The notes beneath the pieces are model-generated. The model had not been told where the DNA came from. It saw nothing but the letters and a program-made list of their open reading frames with translations, and searched no databases. A stretch of 22,612 nt of DNA from Reticulitermes lucifugus (taxonomy: Eukaryota; Arthropoda; Insecta; Blattodea; Rhinotermitidae). Positions 1-8,831 of the stretch are shown piece by piece (the first letter of the stretch is position 1; the number at the start of each line of letters is the position of its first letter). The position numbers were made by a program, and so were the translations under genes. Where the stretch lies: NCBI GenBank assembly GCA_026260175.1, contig JAKCWW010001141.1, forward strand, positions 20,314 to 42,925. The letters are read 5' to 3'.

Positions 1-81
1 AATTAGACGGGCTGAGGGAAAAGGTCCTAGAATAAGAGCACATGTGGCAATTAGACGGGCTGAGGGAAAAGGTCCTAGAAT
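1..81. repeat. 33-bp direct repeat, 48-bp period
   Basis: The 33 bases at 1-33 recur exactly at 49-81, separated by 16 unique bases, so the period is 48. The first copy starts at the window edge, so the array may extend upstream. The short overlapping reading frames here show no recognisable domain. It could be a small tandem duplication or an assembly join artefact. Confidence 0.85.
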
Positions 82-83
82 CC

Positions 84-1264
84 CTAAATTCAGTGCAGAG
101 GACAGCAATGGCATTGAACCGCTTCATGAGCAGTGTGTACTTCCTTATCGTAGACCATTTGTTCGCACGTTACACATGTTTCCTTACAAGTCACGTAATG
201 CACAGTGTCACCACACGTGGACAACAGTAGAAAGATCGTGATATTATTTACCTCGCCTCTCAAGTATTGTGAAATCGAGTTTAACTACTTGCATTATTAC
301 TAAAAGTGAAGTTTGTGCTGAACTTACTAACAGTGTTTAGGAATACGGGTCATTGAATTACTAAAATTTTTTTAAAGAAGTGCTATACTATTTTCGGGCA
401 ATGGTGGAGTTGCTAACAATAATTTGTAACAAAGGTGGTCATAAAACCTGCGTAAAATAGTTTGCTGCTATACGGAACGTGAAAATTGAGGTCCCCACTA
501 CCACCTCTCTCCCGCCCTTCCATCACTATAGCTGTTACGTAGTCCGTCTCCTTTTAGCAATGGTACTGTTAGAACATTACTTAGAGTGTAAGTGCCTGGA
601 AGCCCGTCCTCCCTCTTCCATGCATGTGTGGCAGCACTGCGCTGAAGGATTGCACTGTGCCATTTACTGCCCACCCTTCGCCGTTTCCAGCTCCATAGAA
701 ACAAACTCAGAGGAAGTTGGAGTTCCTCTCTACGAGAACGGGATTAGAGGCTGAGTATGTGGCGAACGTGGTGGATAAATCGCTCGCTCTGTCTGCCACC
801 AGCAAACTCTGCTCGAATAGAAACCTTCATATAAGCATTTTGTGTCTAGATGTTAGCGACCTCGTCATGTTACTAGACTCTATTGTGAATGTTTCTGTTT
901 TTATGTTGTTAGACTTGCTGGTTGCTTATTTCTTCCCTGACACTTGCTTCTGCTTTCAACTTTTCTGATTAGCCTAACGCAGCATATGGATCCAGCATGT
1001 TCTCTTGTACGAGCTATTTTGCATGGCACAATTTTGAGGATCTGGATTTGTAACTTACGAAGTGAATACCCGCCGGCTTCTGTGAGGTGGTCAATATTCA
1101 TACTTAATCCCTTTTCCTGTATGTGTTGCATTTCCAGGTTAAAGTCAGGCACACAGATTTCGATACGGCGCGCACATTATAAAACTGGCGCCGAACCCAC
1201 AATTTTAACAGCCACACGCCTACTGATTACCACCCCGCGCGCACCTTCCCATATAGTGTAGAAT
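84..1264. other. Non-coding stretch, no gene recognised
   Basis: No reading frame here resembles a known protein, and there is no Ig1 exon with a C-W-C pattern. 479-760 is less AT-rich than its surroundings and pyrimidine-rich at its start (ctctctcccgcccttcc), which suggests an old interspersed repeat of unknown type. At 1185-1200 the string tggcgccgaaccc resembles a lysine-tRNA primer binding site, but no LTR boundary is visible. The region is probably 5' intron of the Ig gene or intergenic DNA. Confidence 0.4.
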
Positions 1265-1400
1265 CTACGTTATAGGTTGCTGGCTTTCTTTCCTTCTCGG
1301 ACTCTTGAGCCGTGAAGATCGGACCGTTACGTTGTCCCGAAACGTCGGTAAAGAATTACCACACGACGCTGCGTAATATCCCAGACGAGCGTAGATCTCA
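1265..1400 (-). repeat. Fragment of an interspersed repeat with residual coding look
   Basis: On the minus strand the translation contains ARLGYYAASCGN followed by LPTFRDNV. I associate this string with abundant interspersed repeats in cockroach and termite sequence. That is from memory and unverified. There is no complete ORF or catalytic motif, and the open frame continues into simple purine/pyrimidine sequence with no biological boundary. It is treated as a repeat remnant, not a gene. Confidence 0.4.
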
Positions 1401-1421
1401 CTAACAGCCAAAACACTGAAC

Positions 1422-1628
1422 ATGAAGGAGGAGGAGGAGAAGAAGAAAACGAAGCGTAGGGAACACACAACAGAAGAGGGAAAGAAAATGGAGGAAGATG
1501 GAGAGAAATGCGAGACCAGGAAAAAAATGACAATGACTGTGATGATGATGATGATGATGATAAGGAAGAGGGGTAATAAAGAAGAGAAGGAAAAGAATAG
1601 TAAAGAAATAATAAGACAAATAGGTAAA
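1422..1628. repeat. Polypurine tract with (GAT)n microsatellite
   Basis: More than 200 bases of almost pure purine on the + strand (gaaggaggaggagga and similar), with a clean (gat)n run at 1540-1562. It encodes only low-complexity Lys/Glu in one frame and Ser/Phe in another, so the overlapping ORFs are not genes. The purine tract resumes at about 1915-2020, after the SINE that splits it. Confidence 0.85.
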
Positions 1629-1914
1629 GGTAAAGTACAGTTCACTCTATAACAGGCCATGAAGGCCCAGACGGGGAGTAGAGGTATAATTCTACTGTTT
1701 CTTTAACCTCTGCGTTAGATGGGGTGGGTGGTTAACGCCACGCCCCGGCCGCATTACCCCCGGGAAAGAGACCCGGTACCCATCGTACAAAAGGCTGGGT
1801 AGGCCTCAGGGCCGGTGTGGATGGGTGCGGAAAATCTCTCCCCCACCAGGATACGATCCTCAGACCGTCCAGCCCGTAGCGAGTCGCTGTACCGAGTACG
1901 ATATCCCGGCCCAA
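1629..1914 (-). mobile_element. tRNA-derived SINE-like element inserted in polypurine tract
   Basis: GC-rich block, unlike its flanks, interrupting the purine tract. Read on the minus strand it has a B-box-like string ggatcgtatcc (plus-strand 1849-1859) near its 5' end. Flanking 16-mers at 1613-1628 (aagacaaataggtaaa) and 1915-1930 (aagacaaacaggaaaa) match at 14 of 16 bases, as expected for an ageing target-site duplication. The A box is not clear. The poly-A tail is weak or absent. Confidence 0.65.
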
Positions 1915-2030
1915 AAGACAAACAGGAAAATAAGTCGACGATGGAAAGAAGAGTAAATTGGAGGATAAAGAAGAGGAGGAGATGGACTTGAATGTAGAGA
2001 TGAAGAGACAGATGAAAGAACAAAATAACT
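1915..2030. repeat. Continuation of polypurine tract
   Basis: Gaagaggaggagatgg and similar purine-rich sequence. With 1422-1628 it forms one tract that the SINE divides. The long minus-strand open frames across this block are translations of simple sequence and are not genes. Confidence 0.6.
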
Positions 2031-2189
2031 GCTTTCTCTGTAGTATCGATTCACATTTTTTTCTCACAAAATCATCAATCAACATAACTCTCTCCTTCTT
2101 CATGACTTTGGACTGAAGGCATTGATTTCTTTTCTTTACGGAATGAGAGGTAATCTAAACATGAGTCTTTTTATTCTCATGTGTTGGGG

Positions 2190-2432
2190 TGAGACTAATT
2201 CCTTGTGGAATTGTGGCCTCTAATGGGCTCATTGTTCATCCCCCGGATGATGGATGAATGAATTTGAAGCGTTGGTGGATTTATATCGACATAAAAAGAA
2301 CCTAAGTGTCCGTAAACTTGTCCAAGTAACACTTTGCCCACCACAGATCCCACATGGATTGCAGTGTGATTCAACCCGGTCCTCTGAGTTTAGAAGCCGG
2401 CAACTAACCACCTGAGTTATGTCACGACCCAT
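2190..2432 (-). mobile_element. Diverged tRNA-derived SINE (same family as 8562-8819)
   Basis: The minus strand reads a tRNA-like head with A-box-like taactcaggtgg and B-box-like gggttgaatcac. It is followed by catgtgggatctgtggtggg, which matches the body of the intact SINE at 8634-8654 with few differences. The distal end also has diverged similarity to the tail of that element. No clear target duplication was found, and the left boundary is approximate. Confidence 0.7.
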
Positions 2433-4061
2433 AATCTGAATCTTCGTCTAAAGTGAATTCGATTTATCAGAGTCTACTTACCTGTTCTGAATACAATTAA
2501 TTGAACACCGAAACATCAATTCGAACCAGCGTACTTCTTTTTTTTACGGCTATGAATACCGGACGTAAACATCGCTGTATTTTAATAGGTTATCCATGCT
2601 GTTCTTCTGTTTTGTATTTAATAACATCCGTTTTGGGATTCAGTTTCCGACAAATAAGTTGATTTATTAATTTATGGGTTCACCCTCTAAATAAAATTTA
2701 ATTTGTTTTACAGTCCCCCCTCCGCTGTGGATACACTGACCGCGGCTTTGTCCTGAATCTAATCCATAACGTCATGTTATGTAATCCAGGGCACAAAGTT
2801 AAAACTGGGAGAACACGACGCCTAATGACGTCCATGAGGGTGATAATGAATCGTGATTAGGTTGCGGAACGAGGGGGGAAATACAGGCAACTAATTTTAC
2901 ATGAATTATCCAGGATAAACATTGTTTATATTCTTGTTTTTAGGGAAAAAATATAGACGTCTATATCCTACTATTAACTTTGAAATCACTAACCGACCAT
3001 TACGAAAATCGAAATGATCGTCGTGACCTCCTTTACAGTCTGTTTCACAAATCGAAATCCACGGTAACAAGAACGGAACTGTTTAATGTCCTTTGTTTCA
3101 TATACAAACCAATTTATTTCGTTTGTCCTGTGCAATTTGCGGCGTATTTTTGTGGCTCAGATATGCTATAACATACCGTAACGTAAAGTAACCCATAAGT
3201 CTGTGACATTTCCAAAACATACAGGTCTGCTGAGAGAGGTACTAAGGAATCGGGAAGTGCATTGTTATGTTCCATTTTATGATAAAGCAAAGCACATTAA
3301 GATTTTTCAAATAATATTTTACAGATATGTTACAGTAGTTTAATAATTATAATTCCTTCCTATATGTATTGGATCTGAATACTAATATTTTAACAAGTAA
3401 AGCAGAAAAGCCTGCCGTTGTTATAACGTCGCTTCTGAAATTGCTTGTTTGGTCGAAACATGTCGCATTTGAATAAAACATTATTTCGTTTCATTTGACT
3501 CTTATTCAATTTTTATGTTCAGAAAAAACATAACTAATAACAATGTAATAACTTCCCTATATTTCTACGACATTTGATATGCCATCATCAGGTAGTAGTA
3601 TAGTGCACATGAAAAAGAAAATTATCGTTTAATTGATTGCTTAATTAATTCCAATTAGAAGTGAAGGCATCATGAAAACTTAAATATCATCTGTAATTTT
3701 GTGAACGAAAGACGTTGTATCACTGAATATGATATTGGGAAACTGATATGAAAAAGCCAGTAAAATGTTTGAAATTTATTTTTTACTGATTTTATTGCAC
3801 ATAGAAAATATACAAAACATTTACATCTTGGAATGTGAGTAGGAAAGTGTTTGAAGAAAGCATTCATTGCCTACTGTAGGGCACATTAACCCTCATAGAC
3901 AAGAAACATTGTCAGTAATGCGGCATACATGTCAAACGGTACTTCCCAAAGACAGGTCATATCGGCATACCGTTTCATTGGTGCCAGACTCTTCACGACC
4001 GTTGAGATTGATGTTACTCGATTATGTTACGGTACTGTTTGGGTTATGGTACGTAGTTCAG
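2433..4061. other. AT-rich non-coding stretch
   Basis: No gene is recognised. It contains a perfect 16-bp palindrome atatagacgtctatat at 2951-2966. At 3548-3600 (minus strand) a string beginning ctgatgatggcat is followed by a degenerate gaaa element, a possible dead Penelope-type hammerhead relic. A gaaacatgtc string at 3455-3464 (+) may be another. The remainder is unremarkable intron-like sequence. Confidence 0.4.
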
Positions 4062-4322
4062 CTATCTCATTACAGGCCTGGGCAGGCCCGCAGGGCTCCA
4101 GAAGTTTGAGGCTTCCAGAATTGCTGGACAATCCTCACATGAAGGTGGTATGTTTGTCAGCCCTCGGCACCGGCCGCTTTTACCCTCCAGGAGATATCCC
4201 TGATACTCATTTCTCTTAGAGGCTGAGTCGACTCCAGGGCCATAGTGAGGCCGGAAGGAGTAAATCAATGAAAAATCCCAATGACCCTATCAGGAATCAA
4301 ACCCGCGACCTTCCGGATCGAA
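4062..4322 (-). mobile_element. tRNA-derived SINE-like element, 5' head incomplete
   Basis: GC-rich block between AT-rich flanks. The minus strand carries a clear pol III B box gggtttgattcc (plus-strand 4292-4303) near its start and a body ending in a gcctgcccaggcc-like string at 4075-4087. No A box is evident, so the head may be truncated or diverged. No convincing target duplication is seen. Confidence 0.55.
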
Positions 4323-4523
4323 ATACTAGAAGTAAGTCGTGTATTATTTCGAAATGTTCTCCAAACATTTACATAGAGAACCGAAGACAAGGACAAAAGT
4401 CCGTATCAGGTCTGTAGGTCAGTGTTCGCGCAAATTCCTCCAGAATGCGTGCCAGACATGTGACTGTTCAGCCAAAGAGCGAACGGGACGCTGCATTATC
4501 TTGCAGCAGAGGATCTGTGAATA

Positions 4524-4945
4524 CGTTTGCTAAACACGATTCGACAGAATTCTGGGTTGTTTGCTAAACAATCGACCTGTTCATTGAACATCATTTCAAG
4601 TCGTTTGCTGAACATTCAGTACGTTCACGAACAACCATTCAAGTTATCTTCCAAACACTTTATCTGTTCGTGAACAGTCTTTCAGTTTGTTCTCTAAATA
4701 CTTGATTTATTTATGAACCATCTGTCAGGTTGTTCGCTAAACACTTTATCTCTTTATTGAACCATCTTACAGATTGCTTGGTAAACAGTTTATGTGTCTT
4801 TCGGGTTGTTTGTTAAACATTTGGCATAGTCTTCGAACAGTGTGTCAGTTTTATGAACAGTTTATCTGCTGATTAAATGACTTTTCAAGTTGTTTTCTAG
4901 AACACTGATCAGTTCATCAAACAACCTTGAAATTTGTTTGATAGA
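4524..4945. repeat. Minisatellite, about 43-bp unit, about 9-10 diverged copies
   Basis: Units begin with variants of gttgtttgctaaacac at 4556, 4602, 4643, 4685, 4729, 4772, 4805 and 4889, giving spacings near 43 with one short unit of 33. Each unit then has tttatctgttc and a gaac string. Several units hold a short inverted repeat, such as gttcattgaac (4579-4589) and ctgttcgtgaacag (4664-4677). Copies differ at many positions, so the array is old. Confidence 0.85.
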
Positions 4946-5870
4946 TGTTTAATACTTTGTGATATTTGAAGTTCTGACGGCGGTGATTGATACAGGCTGA
5001 TGATGGAGACAGTAGACTCCTCTGAAAGGTCGGTTCACATTTACTAGAATACACGGTATTACATCCCAAAACGGCTATCTTCAATTGTTCGGCTCGTTGA
5101 AAATCTTTCCATATTATTTCCATGTGAGCAACCCATTGTTTTCTTAGTTACAGATTAGATTCAATCAGTATGCATCAAAATAACTACAGATTATGGTATT
5201 TATTTAAAACTCTGTTGCAACATATTTTTATCCTAATTAATCATTATCAGGCACAATTTCATATCAGGTATGAAACGCAAAATTCATCTCTGTTTAATGT
5301 TTTTTTAAATGTTGTAACCAGATATCCCGGGTTTATGACGATATCCAGTTATACGTAGGTTAAACACCCAAACTTAAGTAAAAATTATTCAGCTTATGAT
5401 CCAGATGTTTTTTAGTTGTAATTCTTTATGAGGCTGGTAGTAACCTGCATATCTCGGTGTCTTAGGACGATATGGAGTACCTATCTTTGTAGAGTGCGTG
5501 TACTATCTTAATGGTGTTGTGGAACAGTTTGTAATATCTTTCTAGTATGGTTGTGGTTTCACTCTGGAATGAAAGACGAATGTTCAGCATCTAGGTAACG
5601 TGGGCCTGAAGTTTAGCAGCAACTGGAAAAATTAGCTGAAAATGCATCTTCAAATAATTTTTTCAAGCCCTTTATGAACAGGACATCACCTCAGCAAATA
5701 CTGATTTGTAAATGGGAACCACTGAAATACAGTGCAGCTGCTGTTGCGGCTGTTGCTTGTTATCACATACCCTGAATTACTTCGTATATATCGTGTGTAA
5801 CTTCATCTATACATTGAACAATAATTTTTCCGTTTTTCGAAACACATGATTGATATAATGCACAGTTTCT
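4946..5870. other. Non-coding stretch
   Basis: I see no gene, RNA or mobile element. The sequence is AT-rich, without long open frames or inverted termini. Confidence 0.4.
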
Positions 5871-6064
5871 AGTATATCCGACGCTATGTATCGTAATATA
5901 TTGGACACTTTGTTTCCTAACATACCCGACACTATACTCTAATATCCGACATTGTGTGAATTAACATATCCGACATTATGCTAACCTACCAGACATTGTA
6001 TTCTGACATATCAAACACTGTATCCTAACACATCCGACACTGCTTTTGCTATCATATCCGACGC
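5871..6064. repeat. Minisatellite, 20-26-bp unit, left block
   Basis: About nine diverged units built on catatccgacactgtgt, at roughly 5873, 5899, 5921, 5941, 5964, 5985, 6006, 6028 and 6052. Unit length varies between about 20 and 26. The array stops abruptly at about 6064 and resumes at 6299 after an unrelated insertion. Confidence 0.85.
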
Positions 6065-6298
6065 TTAATATTCAGGTCTCCTGGAATGTTCCGCTGTGTC
6101 GTTAGATAAACACGAATAGTTCCAGGCGTTTGAAAGGATCTTAGTGTCTTATCTTCAGCTTCAGTCAGTCCAAAGTCAGTCTTATTACAATGTCTGACTG
6201 AAGATAAAGACAACGATCTTTTGAAACGTCGAAACATTTACCCATTGACACAGCATCACGTATCTTCAGCAATACCGCTGTGAAAACCTCAAGTCTCG
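6065..6298. mobile_element. Foldback insertion inside the minisatellite
   Basis: A 234-bp non-satellite block splits the array. Its arms at about 6093-6167 and 6194-6254 are inverted relative to each other: gctgtgtc against gacacagc at the outer ends, and cttatcttcag against ctgaagataaag near the centre. It is therefore a foldback or MITE-like element of unknown superfamily. The right arm (6189-6238) has hammerhead-like core strings ctgaaga and gaaacgtc separated by an AAAGA/TCTTT stem. No target duplication is visible, because the flanks are themselves repetitive. Confidence 0.6.
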
Positions 6299-6340
6299 CA
6301 TATCCGACACTGTGTTTGCTAATATATCCGACACTGTGTA
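6299..6340. repeat. Minisatellite, right block, abutting the 3' splice site
   Basis: Two further units (catatccgacactgtgt at 6299 and atatatccgacactgtgt at 6322) continue the array. The last unit runs to within about eight bases of the splice acceptor of the Ig exon, so repeat sequence probably supplies part of the branch-point and pyrimidine-tract region. Confidence 0.8.
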
Positions 6341-6348
6341 TGTTCCAG

Positions 6349-6511
6349 CCCCAGAAGTGGTGATCATGGACGAGAATAGCCACGAGGTATCGGAGCGGTA
6401 CTACAAAGCAGGGAGTGCGGTGGAACTTACGTGCCTGGCGACTCAAGTCGAGGACCCTGGCGATTACGTCAGCTGGCGTCACGGTGACGTCACCCTCGCG
6501 AAGGGAATAAG
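6349..6511 (+). CDS. Dpr-like Ig-superfamily cell-surface protein, exon for first half of Ig2
   Basis: This internal exon is bounded by acceptor tgttccag (AG at 6347-6348) and donor gtaaag at 6512. It enters in phase 1, leaves in phase 2, and encodes about 54 residues. Visible Ig features are AGSAVELTC with the B-strand cysteine, and YVSWRHG with the core tryptophan of strand C. Spacing and wording (AG-S-x-x-LTC, then FW/SW-H, then a short C' strand) match the second Ig domain of insect Dpr proteins, neuronal surface receptors that pair with DIP partners in synaptic matching. Klingon- or Lachesin-like Ig proteins are alternatives. The exon is visibly more GC-rich than its flanks. The second cysteine lies in the exon at 18340-18476, and phases agree across the junction (AG plus T gives Ser). 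Confidence 0.8.
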
Positions 6512-7001
6512 GTAAAGTGTTAGACAAACTCCTGTTGTTGATGGAACACAAGCTACTTTAAGACTAGAATAGCCAATGAGTCTGTCCGCGGTGGAGTTGC
6601 ACAAACATTCCGGTAAAAGCTCTGGAGATTTGACGATACTCTAAAGATTAAAGAAGGTGACGGTACGATAATGCTTACGTAGGTGAAATCTACATTAGTT
6701 CCTGTAAAGATACTTAAACCTGCCTACAGTAATAAGACTTTTCTTCCGTGTGGGTCAAATATCAAAAGCGAAATGGATTCAAGCTGCTGAAATGAGATAT
6801 CATCGATCATTGTGCGTCATATTCCAAGACATAAAAGGGGTGAATACATATTCTGTACTACAGAAGATTGGGAAGTTAACAATATTTTAGTCAGAAGTTT
6901 AAACTACAGTGATAAACCTTCTGGTCATATTTGTTTGCGTTATTTAACGACGCTGCTTTGATGGAAGCTCTATCGCTTCACTAGCGGCTTTGGTAATATT
7001 T

Positions 7002-7255
7002 ACTTCTTTTTCATGGCTCGACAGCCTGTAATCGGCCAAGGCCTCTTCATTGTCGAGGCTTCACGATCACACTCACTTAGACACACCACACTCGTTAGGA
7101 CTCCTCTGAACGGGTGATCGGCCCGTCGCAGAGACCTCTACCTGACAACACACAACACTCACAACAGATATCCATGCCCCCGGCGGGATCGGAACCCGCA
7201 ATCCCAGCAAGCGAGCGGCCGCAGACCTACGCCTTAAACCGCGCGGCCACTGGGA
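7002..7255 (-). mobile_element. tRNA-derived SINE, copy A
   Basis: Read on the minus strand it starts with a tRNA-like head: A-box-like tggccgcgcgg and B box gggttccgatccc (plus-strand 7185-7197). A conserved body follows, and the end is marked by a T-rich run on the + strand at 7002-7013 (the SINE's A-rich tail). The body is closely similar to the copies at 10285-10526 and 8086-8213. No target duplication was found, so the ends are approximate. Confidence 0.85.
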
Positions 7256-7632
7256 TCGGCGATATGTACTCTGCACTCAAGAAACAAATGTTATTAAGTC
7301 AATATAGCGTTATTAAGGGTCACTAGATTACACCCCATAAAGAGGTCTGAATTGCGGTTCACCAAGATAGAATTTTGTAATAAGAATTTATGGAATGACA
7401 TTTTCATGGACGTGGCAAAATCAGTTGGACTTAATACTTGGATGTTCTCTAATTATATACTTTTATCAGTTGATAACACTTCAGTTTCTGCAGGCGCAGT
7501 ACTTTATTGTCGGAACTCCGTGGTCTTCGCATAATCGCAGATCCACAAACAGACCAAACACATTCCGCCACTAAGTTACCATCTTATCATAATTACGCGC
7601 GAAGCTGGCTGTAGCTAGGGTGCGGGGACAGG

Positions 7633-7656
7633 TGATTGAAGACGTAACTTCAATCA
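7633..7656. repeat. Small perfect hairpin
   Basis: Tgattgaag and cttcaatca form a perfect 9-bp stem around a 6-base loop (acgtaa). There is no U-run or gene end nearby, so no terminator role is implied in this eukaryotic intron. Confidence 0.5.
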
Positions 7657-8085
7657 TGGCGTTGGAAACTCAAAACCTCTCAGGTAAACAGAAATAAAGA
7701 GCCAGATGCTGAGTGAAATTAATTGCACACTGTAATGCGTCTCAAACACGCCTCTGTGCAGCTGTGTAGTTTGTAAGTCATACACTGCAGCTCAGCACAC
7801 AGACATCTGCAAGGGGTCTAAGAAAGTTTTAATTAATTAATTACTTCGAGCCTAACAATTGAAACATTGTTTGAGTAGATCTGTCTTCCTGAAAAATTTA
7901 ACACGGCTGATGCGCAAAATTAATTAAGTCGGCGTCATTTATGCGTAAATGAAACCATTAAAATACGTAAAATTAAACTATTACGTTGACTCTATAAGTT
8001 GATATACTACATTTAGTTTATTTCTTCTTTTTCTAGTCTGGCCTGTTTTACCTACTCACGTAAGTGTAGAGGGTTACTGTTGCAC

Positions 8086-8213
8086 TGGATCACACTCAAT
8101 GACACACACACAATCAGTAGCACTCCTCTGGACGAGGGATCGGCCCGTCACAGAGAGACTACCTGCACAACACACAACATTCACAAGAAAGAAACATCCA
8201 TGCCCCGGCGGCA
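8086..8213 (-). mobile_element. tRNA-derived SINE fragment, copy C
   Basis: Shares the body of copies A and B: cactcctctggacgaggg, then gatcggcccgtc, then acaacacacaac and tccatgcccc. The tRNA-like head and the A-rich tail are both missing, so it is truncated at both ends or heavily decayed. The open frame crossing it is not a gene. Confidence 0.75.
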
Positions 8214-8561
8214 GAGTGCTTTTTTAACTACCCCCACGGAGTATGTTCCAGTGATGGGATCGTGGTAGCCGCTCATTTATTCAAGATATTTCCTAACTTT
8301 ATGGAACCGAAAATTTAATTACTGATCCATAACCTGTGCTAGTTTAACATCAACCTCCCAACCACGTCTGGGTCTCCCAAGCTTTAGGTTTCTCTACCTA
8401 AAATTTATACGTATTTTTCCTGTCACAATGCATGTTACGCACTTGATACATCTCATCGTTGATTTGACCACTCTGATAACATTGGCAAGCAGTATAAATT
8501 ATGGTATTCTTCACTGTTCTTTTCACCTGTATTCTCTTCTCTGTTTTCTAACCGTAAAATG

Positions 8562-8819
8562 GGCCGTGCCATGGCTCAGGCGGTTAGTCGCCGGCCTCTC
8601 ACCGCGGAGGCCCGGGTTCGATCCCTGGTCAGTCCATTTGGGATTTGTGGTGGACAAAGTGGCACTGGGACAGGTTTTTTTCCCCTGTCAATTTCATTCC
8701 ACCGGTGCTCCATTAACTCGGAAAAACGAAAAAAACACTAATCATCTTCATCACACGGTTGCACAATAAGCCTCAAGGCTGCGGTGCATCCGTAGCATCT
8801 GCTGCGGGGCCCTTTAAAA
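8562..8819 (+). mobile_element. Intact tRNA-derived SINE with 12-bp target-site duplication
   Basis: Begins with a well-preserved tRNA-like head: A box tggctcaggcgg (8572-8583) and B box gggttcgatcc (8614-8624). The body contains ggatttgtggtggacaaagt and the element ends in a short A run. Perfect 12-bp direct repeats aaccgtaaaatg flank it at 8550-8561 and 8820-8831, the signature of target-primed reverse transcription by LINE machinery. The head gives the pol III promoter, so transcription would run on the + strand, in the same direction as the host gene. The predicted 113- and 60-residue frames here are not proteins. Confidence 0.93.
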
Positions 8820-8831
8820 AACCGTAAAATG

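Noticed and set aside
1185..1200. Possible retroviral-type primer binding site tggcgccgaaccc
   Set aside because: No LTR end, polypurine tract partner or gag/pol sequence nearby; chance match is likely.
1265..1660. 131-codon minus-strand open frame
   Set aside because: Most of it is simple Ser/Phe/Leu-Ile-rich sequence from the polypurine tract; the rest is a repeat remnant. No gene structure.
1732..2103. 123-codon minus-strand open frame
   Set aside because: Covers a SINE-like element and purine tract, and is explained by them.
3440..3475. Hammerhead-like gaaacatgtc on the plus strand
   Set aside because: The upstream block is ctgaaat in place of CUGANGA, and stem I does not pair.
4524..4945. 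CRISPR-like array
   Set aside because: Repeats are contiguous and diverged with no unique spacers, and the genome is eukaryotic; it is a minisatellite.
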